A stretch of 64,000 bases of DNA from Flammeovirgaceae bacterium (GTDB lineage Bacteria; Bacteroidota; Bacteroidia; Cytophagales; Cyclobacteriaceae): the NCBI GenBank assembly GCA_016709845.1, contig JADJMA010000034.1, forward strand, positions 1 through 64,000, given 5' to 3'. The notes below the pieces were generated by a model that was given only the letters and a program-made list of their open reading frames with translations, ran no database searches and was not told the DNA's origin. Made by a program: the position numbers and the translations under genes. Positions 43,058-53,696 of the stretch are shown piece after piece; the first letter of the stretch is position 1, and each line of letters starts with the position of its first letter.

Positions 43058-44950
43058 ATGAGATTTTTTGCAGTCGCACTCATTCTTTTTGGAGTTGCTG
43101 CCTCATACGCCCAAACTCCTGAAGTGCCCCATAAGATGCATTTCGCAGACATGACACTCACTATCCGTGATGATGCCAGGCGCGAGATACAAAATGATGT
43201 GGACGCTTTAATTCAAAGCCCGCGCTACTTTGGCATTAAGGTAGAGCGCGCAAAAACCTATTTTCCAATTATTGAAAAAATCTTTGCCGAGGAAAGGCTT
43301 CCGGATGACTTTAAATATCTGGTGCTTCAGGAAAGCGCCTTGATTTCTGATGCCGTATCGGTTTCGAACGCGGTAGGCTTCTGGCAGTTTAAAGATTTTA
43401 CTGCTCTGGAAATGGGTATGCGTGTTGACAGAGAGGTTGATGAGCGCATGAATATTTATTCCGCCACACGCGGGGCAGCCCGATACCTGAAAAAAAATAA
43501 TTATCTGTTCAATAACTGGCTGCTTGCTTTACAATCCTATCAAATGGGTGGCGGGGGTGTTCAGCGGTCGGTGGGCGACAAATACAATGGTGTCCGGCAT
43601 ATGGAAATCACGTCCGATACGTATTGGTACATTAAAAAATTCTTAGCGCATAAAATTGCTTTTGAGAATGCCGTGAAAGGTGACCCTCAAATTAAAGTGG
43701 TTCAGTATCCCATTCAATCAACTAAATCACTTCACGAAATTGCTACAGAATTAGCTATTGATGAAGCCACGCTAAGAGATTATAACAAATGGGTTCGGGC
43801 TGATAAAATTCCTGCCGACCGAACCTATTCTCTACTTATTCCAAATGGTGAACCTATCCGCGAATTTAACACCCTCATTCTGGCATCCACTAAGGCGGCT
43901 CAGCAGGAAGTTGTTTCGGCCAAAGCGGCTGTGGCCACTATCGAAAAGAAAGATATAAATGGCGTGGTAGCTATTCGTGCAGTTGCAGGGGAATCAACAG
44001 TCGCACTTGCTGATCGGGCAGGCATCTCGTTGTCTCTGTTTTTGCGCTATAATGAGATTCCTATAGATCATAAGGTAATGGGTGGAGAATATTATTTCTT
44101 AAAAAAGAAGAAGAGAAAGTCAGACCAACATAGTCATTCGGTGGTATCGAACGAAAATCTTTGGTTGATCAGCCAACAGTATGGGGTACAACTTAAGAGA
44201 CTTAAAAAGTTGAATAAAATTACCAGTCCTGAACACCTACAGGTTGGCGATATTGTTTATCTCAATACCCAAAGTCCGACACATATAGAACCAATTCTGG
44301 AACCCGTTTTGACTGAGGAAGCTATTGTTGTTGTGGATGATGATTCTTTTTTTGGGTGGGAGGTAAAGCCGGGGGAAGAAGCTATCAAGGGCGAGGATTC
44401 GGTTTCACAAAGCCCTAAGGATACTGTAAAGCCATTTATCCAGAGTTTATTTGTCGATTCGCCAAGCCCAAATCTTACAGATCAGCATGTAGTTACTTCT
44501 GGTGAAACATTATATTCAATATCAAAGAATTATGGAGTTGCTGTAACAGACTTGTTAACCTGGAATGCATTGGATATTAGCGCAGGCCTTAGAACTGGGC
44601 AGTATTTAAGAGTCAAAGCGCCTGCCGAATCCGGAGTCAGTGGAAATGAATCCATAGCGAATCAAACCAAAGACACTACGTTCATTGAATACGAGGTGAA
44701 ACCTACCGATACGCTCTATAGTGTTGCCCGCCAATACAACGTCACGATTAAGGAGCTTATGGATTGGAATAACAAACAGGATTTTAATCTGGCCTTGGGC
44801 GAAAAGCTTAAGATTTTAGCGCTGATTCCTGATTTTTTACTTTTTTCATCAAATACTTACTTAAACCTATATCAACAGACTGAAAACCTTAGGTTGCAGC
44901 AAAAAAGAATAATTTTGCACCAATTGAAAGGCAATTTGCTAAGACGTTAA
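43058..44950 (+). CDS. MltD-like lytic transglycosylase with LysM repeats
   Basis: The start at 43058 is chosen because it gives MRFFAVALILFGVAASYAQT, a signal peptide, and follows a TACTTTTG -7 box. The SLT domain reads DDFKYLVLQESALISDAVSV, with the catalytic Glu in QESAL, then SNAVGFWQFKDFTALEMGM. Three or four LysM motifs follow: NLWLISQQYGVQLKRLKKLN, VTSGETLYSISKNYGVAVTD, and KPTDTLYSVARQYNVTIKEL. The last 40 residues look non-native, so a frameshift near 44830 is possible. It remodels peptidoglycan in the periplasm. Confidence 0.9.
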   Translation: MRFFAVALILFGVAASYAQTPEVPHKMHFADMTLTIRDDARREIQNDVDALIQSPRYFGIKVERAKTYFPIIEKIFAEERLPDDFKYLVLQESALISDAVSVSNAVGFWQFKDFTALEMGMRVDREVDERMNIYSATRGAARYLKKNNYLFNNWLLALQSYQMGGGGVQRSVGDKYNGVRHMEITSDTYWYIKKFLAHKIAFENAVKGDPQIKVVQYPIQSTKSLHEIATELAIDEATLRDYNKWVRADKIPADRTYSLLIPNGEPIREFNTLILASTKAAQQEVVSAKAAVATIEKKDINGVVAIRAVAGESTVALADRAGISLSLFLRYNEIPIDHKVMGGEYYFLKKKKRKSDQHSHSVVSNENLWLISQQYGVQLKRLKKLNKITSPEHLQVGDIVYLNTQSPTHIEPILEPVLTEEAIVVVDDDSFFGWEVKPGEEAIKGEDSVSQSPKDTVKPFIQSLFVDSPSPNLTDQHVVTSGETLYSISKNYGVAVTDLLTWNALDISAGLRTGQYLRVKAPAESGVSGNESIANQTKDTTFIEYEVKPTDTLYSVARQYNVTIKELMDWNNKQDFNLALGEKLKILALIPDFLLFSSNTYLNLYQQTENLRLQQKRIILHQLKGNLLRR

Positions 44951-45369
44951 TGGAAATGGAGATTACTACAAAGACGATAGATCTTGTTTTGTTGGTAGAT
45001 GACAACGATACAGACAATTTTATAAGCAAAAGAATTATTAAGATAACCAAGTTTGCTAATCGGGTAGAGGTCAAGAGCTCTGGGAAAGGAGCTTTAGATT
45101 ACTTGAAAGAACATCAAAATAATTCTGAAAATATTCCAAATATTATCTTTCTAGACATAAACATGCCAATTGTAGATGGCTTTGTGTTCCTCTACGAATT
45201 TGAAAAATTCAATGAATTGGTGCGCAGTAAATGCAAAGTCATCATTCTTTCCAGTTCAGATAATAAGCGCGATATCGATAAAATCGTAAATAATAATCAC
45301 GTCATTAAATTCATTACCAAGCCCCTTACCGAGGTTGCACTCGATGAGATCAGACTGAATAATATTTAG
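44950..45369 (+). CDS. single-domain response regulator
   Basis: 139 residues, all receiver domain: LVLLVDDNDTDNFISKRIIK with the acidic pair, phosphorylated Asp in IPNIIFLDINMPIVDGFVFL, the Ser switch in KVIILSSSDNKRD, and Lys in FITKPLTEVAL. There is no output domain, so it works by protein contact. It starts at the base where the transglycosylase frame ends. No kinase is adjacent. Confidence 0.92.
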   Translation: MEMEITTKTIDLVLLVDDNDTDNFISKRIIKITKFANRVEVKSSGKGALDYLKEHQNNSENIPNIIFLDINMPIVDGFVFLYEFEKFNELVRSKCKVIILSSSDNKRDIDKIVNNNHVIKFITKPLTEVALDEIRLNNI

Positions 45370-45388
45370 TCTCTGGTCAGATATTTCC

Positions 45389-45396
45389 TATTTTTG
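45389..45396 (+). promoter_or_regulatory. Bacteroidota-type -7 box before DUF3078 gene
   Basis: TATTTTTG matches TAnnTTTG, 20 bp before the ATG at 45416. A similar TATCTTTG lies at 46900-46907 before the HerA-like gene start at 46947, and TACTTTTG at 43044-43051 before the transglycosylase start. Confidence 0.45.
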
Positions 45397-45415
45397 CGGT
45401 CTTAAACTATTCATT

Positions 45416-46343
45416 ATGCATCTAAGACCCTTATTTGGAGTTAGTACTCTGATTTTTTCATTTCTTTTAATCGGTTTCATAAATGCCGAAGCCCAAATAG
45501 TAAAAGTTGATACCCTTACCCACTGGAAAAAGGATTTTCGAGGTGGAATCAACATTAACCAAGCCGCATTTAGCTCCAATTGGAAAGCAGGGGGGGTGAA
45601 TTCATTTGGATTTAATGGCCTCATGAACTACAAGGCTGAGTATAAAAGGACAAAACAGTTGGTACAACGAATTTGGGTTCCTTTTCGGGATGGTTAATAA
45701 TGAAGGGCAGGGTTATCGTAAAACCCTTGATCGAATCTATGTGGAATCGAAATACGGTCACGATTTGAATGCCAAGTGGAGCCTCACTTCTTCATTAAAT
45801 TTTTTGTCACAATTTTCAAAAGGATATAAATATGAGACAGTAAATGGGATAGAGACCGGTACCCTGATCTCTGATTTTTTAGCTCCGGCATTCATCACCT
45901 CAGCCTGGGGTTTTGAATACCATCCGGTAGATTATTTTAAACTTAGATTTTCTCCATTTTCACCCCGCGTAACTATTGTAGCCGATAACAATGGCCGCTT
46001 TGATACCGTTGATCCTGTTAAACCTTATGGTGTTGCTGTGGGTAACCAAACACGTTTTGAGTGGTTGGCTTTTCAAATGCAAGCAGATTTTAACAAAGAC
46101 ATTGCTAAGAATCTGAACCTCAATTTTCGCTATGTAATGTTTGCGAACTACGAAACCCTTGAATTAAAAACTATCGACCATCGCCTTGATTTATTACTTA
46201 CCGCCAAGGTCAATAAATTTATGAATGTTTCTTTAGGAGGCATTGTATTATACGACTTTGATCAGGATAGTGGCATACAGTTGAGCCAGGCCTTTTCATT
46301 AGGTTTTGCGTATACTTTCCAGAATTACGAAGCGAAGAAATAG
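45416..46343 (+). CDS. DUF3078 outer-membrane-associated protein (frameshifted)
   Basis: The signal peptide is MHLRPLFGVSTLIFSFLLIG to NAEAQ. The DUF3078 core is WKKDFRGGININQAAFSSNW, then KAGGVNSFGFNGLMNYKAEY. A break near 45670-45690 is followed by NLFS-like beta strands (YESKYGHDLNAKWSLTSSLN-like, FEYHPVDYFKLRFSPFSPRV) ending in the aromatic SLGFAYTFQNYE typical of outer membrane barrels. About 309 residues. Restricted to Bacteroidota, function unknown, probably a small beta-barrel. Confidence 0.85.
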
Positions 46344-46369
46344 CATCAACCTATTTTAGGACTATTCAT

Positions 46370-46882
46370 ATGATTGAAATTAAAGAAGCTACCCTTCAGG
46401 ACTTGCCTGGCTTGCGCGAGGTTGCCATTTCATCGTACACGGATACTTTTGCAGCGTTTAATTCGTCTGAAAATATGCGTGCGTTTTTTAATGAGGTATA
46501 TACTGCAGTTGCTTTTGAGAAGGAATATCATGAATACAACTCGCGTACTTACCTGGCTTGGGATTCTAATAAGATTGTAGGTTTTGTGCGTCTTCGCGAA
46601 TGCGATGAAGTAAAAACGATGCTGGGTACCAACACGGTAGAGCTCCAAAGACTTTATGTACTTACGGATGCTCAGGGTAAATCAGTAGGTAGATTGTTAA
46701 TGGAGAAAGGCTTAGGCTGGGCCTGGGAGAAAAAATATGAATGGATTTGGTTAGGGGTGTGGGAGAAAAACTACAAAGCCCAAAAATTCTACGAAAAATG
46801 GGGCTTCGAAAAATTTTCAGAACACGTATTTCAAATGGGTGACGACCCTCAGGTCGACTGGCTGCTGCGCAAGAAGCTCTAG
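46370..46882 (+). CDS. GNAT family N-acetyltransferase
   Basis: 170 residues. The acetyl-CoA binding loop is LYVLTDAQGKSVGRLLMEKG at residues 100-119 (QGKSVG fits Q/RxxGxG/A). Then come WIWLGVWEKNYKAQKFYEKW and the family's closing GFEKFSEHVFQMGDD. It transfers acetyl from acetyl-CoA to an amine, as in spermidine or small-molecule acetyltransferases. The acceptor is unknown. Intact and well separated from neighbours. Confidence 0.9.
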   Translation: MIEIKEATLQDLPGLREVAISSYTDTFAAFNSSENMRAFFNEVYTAVAFEKEYHEYNSRTYLAWDSNKIVGFVRLRECDEVKTMLGTNTVELQRLYVLTDAQGKSVGRLLMEKGLGWAWEKKYEWIWLGVWEKNYKAQKFYEKWGFEKFSEHVFQMGDDPQVDWLLRKKL

Positions 46883-46946
46883 CCTGACATGGTTAATTTT
46901 ATCTTTGCCTATAATTTTCAATCTTTCTATAAAGAATATAGCCCTT

Positions 46947-48493
46947 ATGTCAAAAGAGAAATTTATTGAGTCAATCTCAAAATCCTACACAATAGCAGGG
47001 GCCTCCATTTATTTGGGTGCTGGAATCTATGAAGGAGAAATTCTGGCTGAAGCCAAAGTGAATTTGCCCTTGCGCATGATGAATCGCCATGGGTTAGTTA
47101 CCGGAGCTACCGGCTCGGGTAAAACGCGCACGCTTCAATTATTGGCCGAACAATTGTCGGCTGCGGGGGTTTCGGTTTTTATGCCCGATATGAAAGGTGA
47201 CATCTCAGGAATGGTCATAGAAGGGATTGTCAACGATAAAATTGAAGAACGTGCTGCAGCACTTGGAATAAAATATTCACCGTCAGGCTATCCTATCGAA
47301 TTATATTCCCTTAGTGGCAAATTGGGAGCGCAAATGCGGGCAACGATTACCGAGTTTGGTCCTGTATTGCTTAGTAAAGTGTTAGAGTTAAACGAAGTAC
47401 AGAGTGGTGTGTTGATGATTTTGTTCAAGTATGCAGATGATAAAGATTTACCTATTGTTGATCTGAATGATTTGAAGAAAGTTTTAAACTATCTGTCGGA
47501 AGGAGCTGGAGCTGCCGAAATTAAAATGATTATGGAAAAATTTCTTCGGCTACAGCCAGTACCATCTTGCGCAAGATTGTTGCTCTCGAACAACAAGGTG
47601 TAGATCAATTGTTTGGTGAAAAGTCTTTTGATATCGATGATCTTTTTGAAAAAGTGGATGGACGAGGGGTAATAAGTCTGCTCAATGTTTCAGACATTCA
47701 AAGTCAGCCTGCTATTTTTTCAACATTTATGTTAGCCTTATTGGCTGAGCTTTATCATTCGTTGCCCGAAGCAGGCGATCTGGATAAACCAAAACTTGTC
47801 TTCTTTTTGGATGAAGCGCATTTGCTGTTTAAGGATGCGCCAAAAGCATTTATGGATCAGATCGATCAGATCATGCGATTGATTCGCTCTAAAGGTGTGG
47901 GTGTATTTTTCTGTACACAAATCACTCAGGATGTTCCGGCTAATGTGTTGGCCCAATTAGGCAATCGCGTGCATCATGTAATTCGGGCTTTTACACCCAA
48001 TGATGTAAAAGCATTAAAGGAAACAATTAAAACTTTTCCTAGGTCCGATTACTATGATATGGAGCAACAGTTTACACAGTTGGGTACTGGCCAGGCTTTT
48101 ATTACGGTTTTGAATGAGAAAGGTATTCCTACCGAAACTGTTGTGACTCATCTTGCTCCACCCGCTTCTTTCATGGGTCCACTCACGGCACAAGCCTATC
48201 AATCGCAATTAGATAACTCATCTCTTTACAAGAAATATAAAGAGACGGTTGATCCACGAAGTGCTTTTGAGATATTGAATGAGAGAATGACTGCGGCCAA
48301 AAAACAAGAAGAAGAAGTTGAACAGCGTGAAGTGGAATCTAAAGCAGCGCGTACTTCACGTAAGGAGAAAAGTACTTTTGATGAGGTTCTGTCATCACCG
48401 ATGACCAAGCAAATTGGACGAGAGTTAGTTCGTGGCGTTTTTGGAATGCTATTTGGAAAAACTCCTCGAACAACCACACGAAGAAAGTACTAA
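46947..48493 (+). CDS. HerA-like ATPase, DUF853 family (frameshifted)
   Basis: The start at 46947 gives MSKEKFIESISKSYTIAGAS. Walker A is LVTGATGSGKTRTLQLLAEQ, then FMPDMKGDISGM. A shift near 47570 leads to GVISLLNVSDIQSQPAIFST, Walker B in LVFFLDEAHLLF, and VFFCTQITQDVPANVLAQLG. A charged coiled tail (KKQEEEVEQREVE) and RELVRGVFGMLFG close it. About 515 residues. HerA/FtsK-superfamily proteins translocate DNA or act in repair; DUF853 members are widespread and chromosomal. Context is housekeeping, so I do not assign it to the virus-like element as a packaging motor. Confidence 0.9.
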
Positions 48494-48502
48494 GTCAGTT
48501 TA

Positions 48503-48577
48503 CAATTGACAAAGGCTAGCGACTATCATTGTCTCCCGATAGCTATCGGGATGTCATTTGCTAATTGTCAACTTCCA
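48503..48577. repeat. nested palindromic intergenic element between convergent genes
   Basis: The core TCCCGATAGCTATCGGGA (48534-48551) is a perfect palindrome. It is flanked by outer arms acaattgac (48502-48510) and aattgtcaac (48564-48573), which are also complementary. It sits between the converging HerA-like and AraC genes and probably acts as a bidirectional terminator or REP-type element. Confidence 0.5.
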
Positions 48578-49410
48578 TTAGTGCTTATTCATTAAATACT
48601 TCTTGGGGGTTATCCCAAACTTCTTCTTAAAGGCAGAAATAAAATGACTGGGATTGTTGTAACCAATTTGGTAGGCAACTTGATTTACCTGAAAGCGAGC
48701 CGAATCCAAAAGCACCCGCGAGTGATCTAATTTATGGTTGGTTAAAAACCCAAATACGGTATTGCCATAAATTTCTTTAAAACCCACTTTTAATTGGTAT
48801 TCATTCAGCCCTGCAATTTTAGCTAACTCTTTAAGGCTGGGCGGGGCATCCATGTGTTTCAGGATGTACTCCTTGGCCTGTTTTATTTTACGAACTGTTT
48901 CCTGATCATTTAAAAAGGGACAACTCTCGGTATCCGTTTTCTTTTCTGAAAAGTATAGCCCGAGCAGTTCAAGCACTTTGCCATGATAGTATAACTTTTC
49001 AGCATTGGGGCTAAGCGAAATCGTAAATAGTTGATTAAGCACTACATAAAGCTGCGAAGGTATTTCTCGCTCATCGTAAAACTTAGTTTTAACATTTTCT
49101 GGCTTTAAGAATGGCAGCGCATCGTGTGTAAACAGTCTGTGCAAACTTTCTAATGAAATGGAGAGTGAAACAAAACGCGTGGAGGGTGCCAGTTTTAATT
49201 CGAAAGGTAGATCCGTATCTGGATTATAGAAAAAATAGTTGTGTTGTTTAAATGAATTATGTTTCGGTTAACGGTATCCGGAAACGAGATGAATACATCC
49301 AATAGATTTTCGGCTATTCGTAAACTCAATTCATCGGTCTCAAAAAGTGTAGTAAAACTACTTTTTTGGGTATTATATTCTGCCTTAGCAGCTACAATGA
49401 AATTTTCCAT
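48578..49410 (-). CDS. AraC family regulator of the heme locus (frameshifted)
   Basis: The C-terminal 100 residues are an AraC double helix-turn-helix: EYILKHMDAPPSLKELAKIA, GLNEYQLKVGFKEIYGNTVF, then FQVNQVAYQIGYNNPSHFIS and FKKKFGITPKKYL. The N-terminal part (from 49410) is shifted near 49150-49200. About 265 residues. Divergent from the TonB receptor gene, with 160 bp between. AraC regulators of this type control siderophore or heme receptors in Bacteroidota, so it is the probable activator. Confidence 0.88.
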
Positions 49411-49568
49411 TTTTAAAAAATGACAAAAGTCACCTCGTTTATTGATTCAATTTGCCTGATTTATCCCAAAAATACCAAATTTTTGAATCTTATTGGCGAT
49501 TATATGAATTGGCATTAATTGTACTTTTTACGGTATTTATTATTTGGACCGATTCCAATATTTGTGCC

Positions 49569-51734
49569 TTGAAAAAAAGAGTGCTTACCAAATCATTTCT
49601 ACTAATCGTATTTATTCTTTTTTCTTTGGAAGCATTTAGTCAAGTAGTATCCGAGGATACTTTAGCAACCAGAGAGTTAGAGGCATTAGTGGTTACAGCT
49701 ACCCGGAACGAGCGTACGATGGGTTTGCTTCCCATGCCGGTTTCATTAATCCCCCAAAGCCAGATCAAAACAATGGGTTCGTTACGGTTAAATGATGTTT
49801 TGACTGAACAAACCGGATTACTTGTTGTACCACAAATTAATGGTCAGGGTAATGGTATTCAGTTGCAGGGCTTCAACCCAGACTATACGCTTATCTTAAT
49901 TGATGGTGAACCCATTATTGGCCGGTATACCGGATCGCTGGAATTAAGTAGGATTGCTGTTGGGAATATTAAACAAATAGAAATTGTTAAGGGTCCCTCA
50001 TCCAGTTTATACGGTTCGGATGCCTTAGCCGGAGTTATTAACATCATTACCGAAAAACCAATTGGAACCGGGGTTGGCAAGCATCCGGTACGGTACTAAC
50101 AATACGTTAGATGTAAATGCAGATGCCAATCTTAACTTCAAAAAACTTGGGGTTTATTTATTTGCCGATCGCTACCAGACCGATGGTTATGATTTATCAC
50201 CGGATAACTATGGAAAAACTGTTTCTCCCTTTACGAACTACACGTTAAACTCGAAGTTAACGTACAAGTTTAGCCCTCAAACAGATCTAAGTCTGGGAAT
50301 ACGGTTCTTTAACGAAGATCAGATATTTGGTTTTGAGGTTGAATCAAATGGCAATTACATTCGGACCTCTGGGCAGGGAAACACGAAAGATTGGAACTTT
50401 AATCCTGTGCTATCGCATCGCTTTTCGGATAAGTTTAAAATGATAGCCCGTTACTATTCAACTAAGTACCAAACGGAGACCTACCTTAATCTGCAAACCG
50501 ATGGAAGCCTATATTATCAGGATGACTTTAAGCAATCCTTCTCCCGGCCAGAACTTAACGCAGAATATTATTTTAACGACAAGAATATTCTTACAGTGGG
50601 TACCGGGATACGTCCAGGAAAAGTACAAACTTCCGCTATGGCGATTTAGAACAACGCGATCAGAAAACCTGTATGGTTTTTTCAGGATGAGTGGATGCCC
50701 GCAAAAAATTGTCGGTTATACTGGGTAAGATATGATTATAACTCCATCTATGGCGCGCAGTTTAGCCCGAAACTTTCTTCGCTATGAGCTAAACGACAAA
50801 GTAGCATTTAAAATTTCCGGAGGTGTTGGCTTTAAGGCTCCTGATTTTCGACAGCTTTATTTTAATTTCAACAACTCGGCAGCCGGTGGATACAGTGTAC
50901 TGGGTACTGAAGTTGCCGTACCCCGACTAGCAGAGTTAGACGCAGCCGGTCAGATTGAGGCTTATCTATATGATCCTGCTTTACTGGGTGATCTGAAGGC
51001 AGAGCGATCTTATTCAATCAATGCAGGGTTCGCAAATTAAACTGCTTTGAAAATTCAAGGCAGACATTAATTTTTTTATAATAAGCATCGACAACCTGAT
51101 TGAAACCCAAGCTGTAGCCATTACCACTCGGGCCAAAGTATTTATAGTTACCGAAATGTACAAAGGGCGTTTACAAAAGGATTGGAAGCAAGTCTAAACT
51201 ATCCCCTTGTTAGGAATCTTAATCTCTCCGTAGGGTATCAATTATTGTATGCGAAAGATAAAGATGTGGTAGCAGCTGTTAAAGAAGGAGATGTGTATGC
51301 GCGTGATCCAAATACATTAGTTACCATGCGTTTGAAGCCAAACGAATATTTTGGTCTTTATAATCGTTCGCGCCATATGGGCAACATAAAACTTTTTTAT
51401 AATAATCTCCGAAGTTGGATGCCAGCATTCGTTTAATATATCGATCGAAGTATGGAATTGGTGACATCCGCGGTAATATCCAGGGCGAAATAATTCCACC
51501 GTCCGATGTTAACAGCAATTCTATATTAGATGTCTACGACAATTTTGTAAGTGGCTATGCACAAGTAAATATTTCTGTTGCCAGAACATGGAGCAAAGGG
51601 TAAATCTGCAAGCCGGGGTAGATAATTTGTTTAATTATACGAACTCTATTTTTATACCCAATTTGCCAGGTAGACTTCTGTACACAAGTGTTAGTTACAC
51701 CATGGCTAAAAAGAATTTTAAACACACAAATTAA
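49569..51734 (+). CDS. TonB-dependent receptor, probable heme receptor (HmuR-like), frameshifted
   Basis: A TTG start at 49569 gives LKKRVLTKSFLLIVFILFSL, a signal peptide ending AFSQ. The TonB box is near LEALVVTATRN. The plug domain reads QGNGIQLQGFNPDYTLILID, GEPIIGRYTGSLELSRI, and SSLYGSDALAGVINII. After about 50080 the barrel is split by at least five breaks (50080, 50640, 51040, 51430, 51600) but ends in barrel-like strands. About 720 residues. Outer membrane transporter driven by TonB. Direct linkage to HmuY supports heme as ligand. Confidence 0.85.
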
Positions 51735-51744
51735 TAGATTAAGC

Positions 51745-52398
51745 ATGAGAACAAATTAATCGATTTTAGCAGTAGTCTTTATATTCGGGCTAGCCGTTGC
51801 TTTTACAGGATGTAATAAGGATGATGATGTTGTCATACCAGTGGTATCCACTAAGATTAGTGACCTACCAGCGGATCCCGGAACGGGGTTCGATCCTACA
51901 AATGGACATCCGCTTGGACTGACGAAAAAATTTACTTTCTTCAGTTTTAAATCAGGTGCCATCGTTGTGAATGCAGACAGTGCTACCGACTAGCTGGGAT
52001 CTTGGATTTAATGGAACTACAATTATTGTTAATAGCACCAACGAGTGGTCCAGGTACGTCCGTGGTTCAAATTATGAATGGAATTTTTTGATGAATTGGC
52101 AGAAGCACCTGAAACCGGTTATTTGTCCGACAATGATGTTGCACCGATTGGTGGAGCGCCTAATACCAATCTGGCTATTCACACGGGCTCTGGGAAAGGC
52201 TGGTACACGTACGATGGTGCTGGAATGGTGAATAAGCCAACAGCAGGAAAGATAATTTTGGTAAAGACTTCAGAAAACCGATATGCTAAAATGGAGATAT
52301 TAAGTTATTACAAAGACGCTCCGGCCAATCCTACCTTTAACAATACAGCCCGGTATTACACTTTCCGTTATGTGTATCAACCCCAACGATACGCGTAG
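51745..52398 (+). CDS. hmuY: HmuY-family heme-binding lipoprotein (disrupted)
   Basis: The lipoprotein leader is ILAVVFIFGLAVAFTGCNKD, with the lipobox Cys in FTGC. An in-frame TAA at codon 5 and shifts near 51990 and 52060 interrupt it. The HmuY signature is present: KFTFFSFKSGAIVVNADSAT, SWDLGFNGTTIIVNS, then FDELAEAPETGYLSDNDVAP and GWYTYDGAGMV. HmuY proteins capture heme outside the cell and pass it to the HmuR receptor. The gene starts 10 bp after the receptor, confirming a pair. Confidence 0.87.
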
Positions 52399-52476
52399 TT
52401 TTAACTAGTTAAGAACGACTTTAAAATCTTCCTGTTGGGTAACGCCAAGCAGGAAGATTTCCTTTTATTAAATGTT

Positions 52477-52797
52477 ATGAATATTAGACTTCGAAGCTTG
52501 CGCGTGATCGGCCTCACAGAGGGAATTTCTTTCCTGGTATTATTACTTGTAGCCATGCCGCTAAAGTATTATTTCAATATGCCAATGGCTGTTAAGATTG
52601 TAGGCTGGGCCCATGGCGTTTTGTTTATCGCCTACCTGGTAGTTGTCCTTTTATGTTACCGGATTATGAAATGGAATTGGTTTGGATTTATGGTTGCCTT
52701 AGGTGCGTCACTAATTCCGGCTGGAACTTTTTGGTTAGATAAATCATGGAAGAAGAGAGAACAAGAACTCAAGCAAGTTAATACAGGTAAGCAATAA
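52477..52797 (+). CDS. DUF3817 membrane protein
   Basis: 107 residues from MNIRLRSLRVIGLTEGISFL, the usual DUF3817 start. Three membrane helices: EGISFLVLLLVAMPLKYYFN, GWAHGVLFIAYLVVVLLCYR and WFGFMVALGASLIPAGTFWL. The motif VGWAHGVLF is characteristic. Function not established. An in-frame upstream extension from 52435 lacks conservation and is ignored. It follows hmuY in the same direction and may be co-transcribed. Confidence 0.85.
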   Translation: MNIRLRSLRVIGLTEGISFLVLLLVAMPLKYYFNMPMAVKIVGWAHGVLFIAYLVVVLLCYRIMKWNWFGFMVALGASLIPAGTFWLDKSWKKREQELKQVNTGKQ

Positions 52798-52800
52798 AGG

Positions 52801-53040
52801 TTACAGCGCCTTAACTAATCGGAATGGAAGCATAAAGATTTCGCGGATTAACCGAAAGACTGCATCGATCGTAAACCCTAAAATCCTAAATGGCAACAAG
52901 AGTAGCCAGACGATAGGAAATAGAAACAACATTATAAAGGCAATTGGCCAGCATACAACAAATAGCAAGCACCAAAGAACTAAGGCAATAAATGTTCTCA
53001 TAAGAAGACTTTTGAAAACCCGTTGCAAATCATCGGCCAA
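52801..53040 (-). CDS. small hydrophobic membrane protein
   Basis: 79 residues, two long membrane helices (TFIALVLWCLLFVVCWPIAF and MLFLFPIVWLLLLPFRILGF) and an amphipathic C-terminal helix. No recognised family. It converges with the DUF3817 gene (3 bp between stops). Confidence 0.5.
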   Translation of the reverse strand: MADDLQRVFKSLLMRTFIALVLWCLLFVVCWPIAFIMLFLFPIVWLLLLPFRILGFTIDAVFRLIREIFMLPFRLVKAL

Positions 53041-53135
53041 CAGATTACGAGGCTCTAAACAAGGGTTATTCGATCTTTCCTATGAGTAACTTTCCGTTTT
53101 CGTACAGTGGCATGATCAGATTTGTACAATGAAGA

Positions 53136-53696
53136 TCACTGAAAGGCCTCATTTATTATCAACACCAGTATAGGTAGCAAAGCACCGGCACCGATTAACC
53201 ACTTGCCCCGGCCTGAGATTCCCTTTTTTCCTTTAAGAATAAATAATCCCGTAACACTTATAATGATGAGCATGCCAGCAAAAATATCAGAGACCCATTT
53301 CCATCCACGAATACTATTTCGATGGAGCAAGTTTGATTGATAGAATACGGGGCGCCTTATTATTTTTTCGTATTGACCACTGTTTGTGGTAAAGTCAATC
53401 AGCAGGGAAGCATTGTCGTAATAAATTTTAACTTTTCCTGGGGAGGGTACATCATATACTTTGTTATCTGTTTCGTTTACCTGCTTTCCAAATTCTTTAA
53501 TTAGTTCGCTGCTAAGGTTACTGGTTGAGTAATCTCCCGGAATAGTAATCGTTTCCTTTTCAATAATGAAGTCTGGGTTCCAATCATTAACATGATTGAG
53601 GGCAAAGCCCGAAAGACAATAAATAATTATTAGCGATGAAAAGAAATAGCCCAGGTCGCGATGCGTAGCAATATTAAGCTTTCGCAGCTTCTTCAT
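53136..53696 (-). CDS. PepSY-associated TM helix protein
   Basis: 187 residues from MKKLRKLNIATHRDLGYFFS, the standard PepSY-TM opening with the conserved His-Arg-Asp. The first TM helix is SSLIIIYCLSGFALNHVNDW. The periplasmic part has strands IEKETITIPGDY to KVKIYYDNASLLIDF, then NLLHRNSIRGWKWVSDIFAG and the second TM IISVTGLFILKGKKG. Family members accompany ferric or heme uptake and may be reductases. It overlaps the end of the CbiK-like gene by about 20 bp, so the two are one transcript. Confidence 0.88.
   Translation of the reverse strand: MKKLRKLNIATHRDLGYFFSSLIIIYCLSGFALNHVNDWNPDFIIEKETITIPGDYSTSNLSSELIKEFGKQVNETDNKVYDVPSPGKVKIYYDNASLLIDFTTNSGQYEKIIRRPVFYQSNLLHRNSIRGWKWVSDIFAGMLIIISVTGLFILKGKKGISGRGKWLIGAGALLPILVLIINEAFQ

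Noticed and set aside
46947..48493. HerA/FtsK-type ATPase as the packaging motor of the virus-like element
   Set aside because: It is a DUF853 protein embedded among housekeeping genes nearly 9 kb from the element, with its own promoter-like box. Nothing links it to the structural genes.
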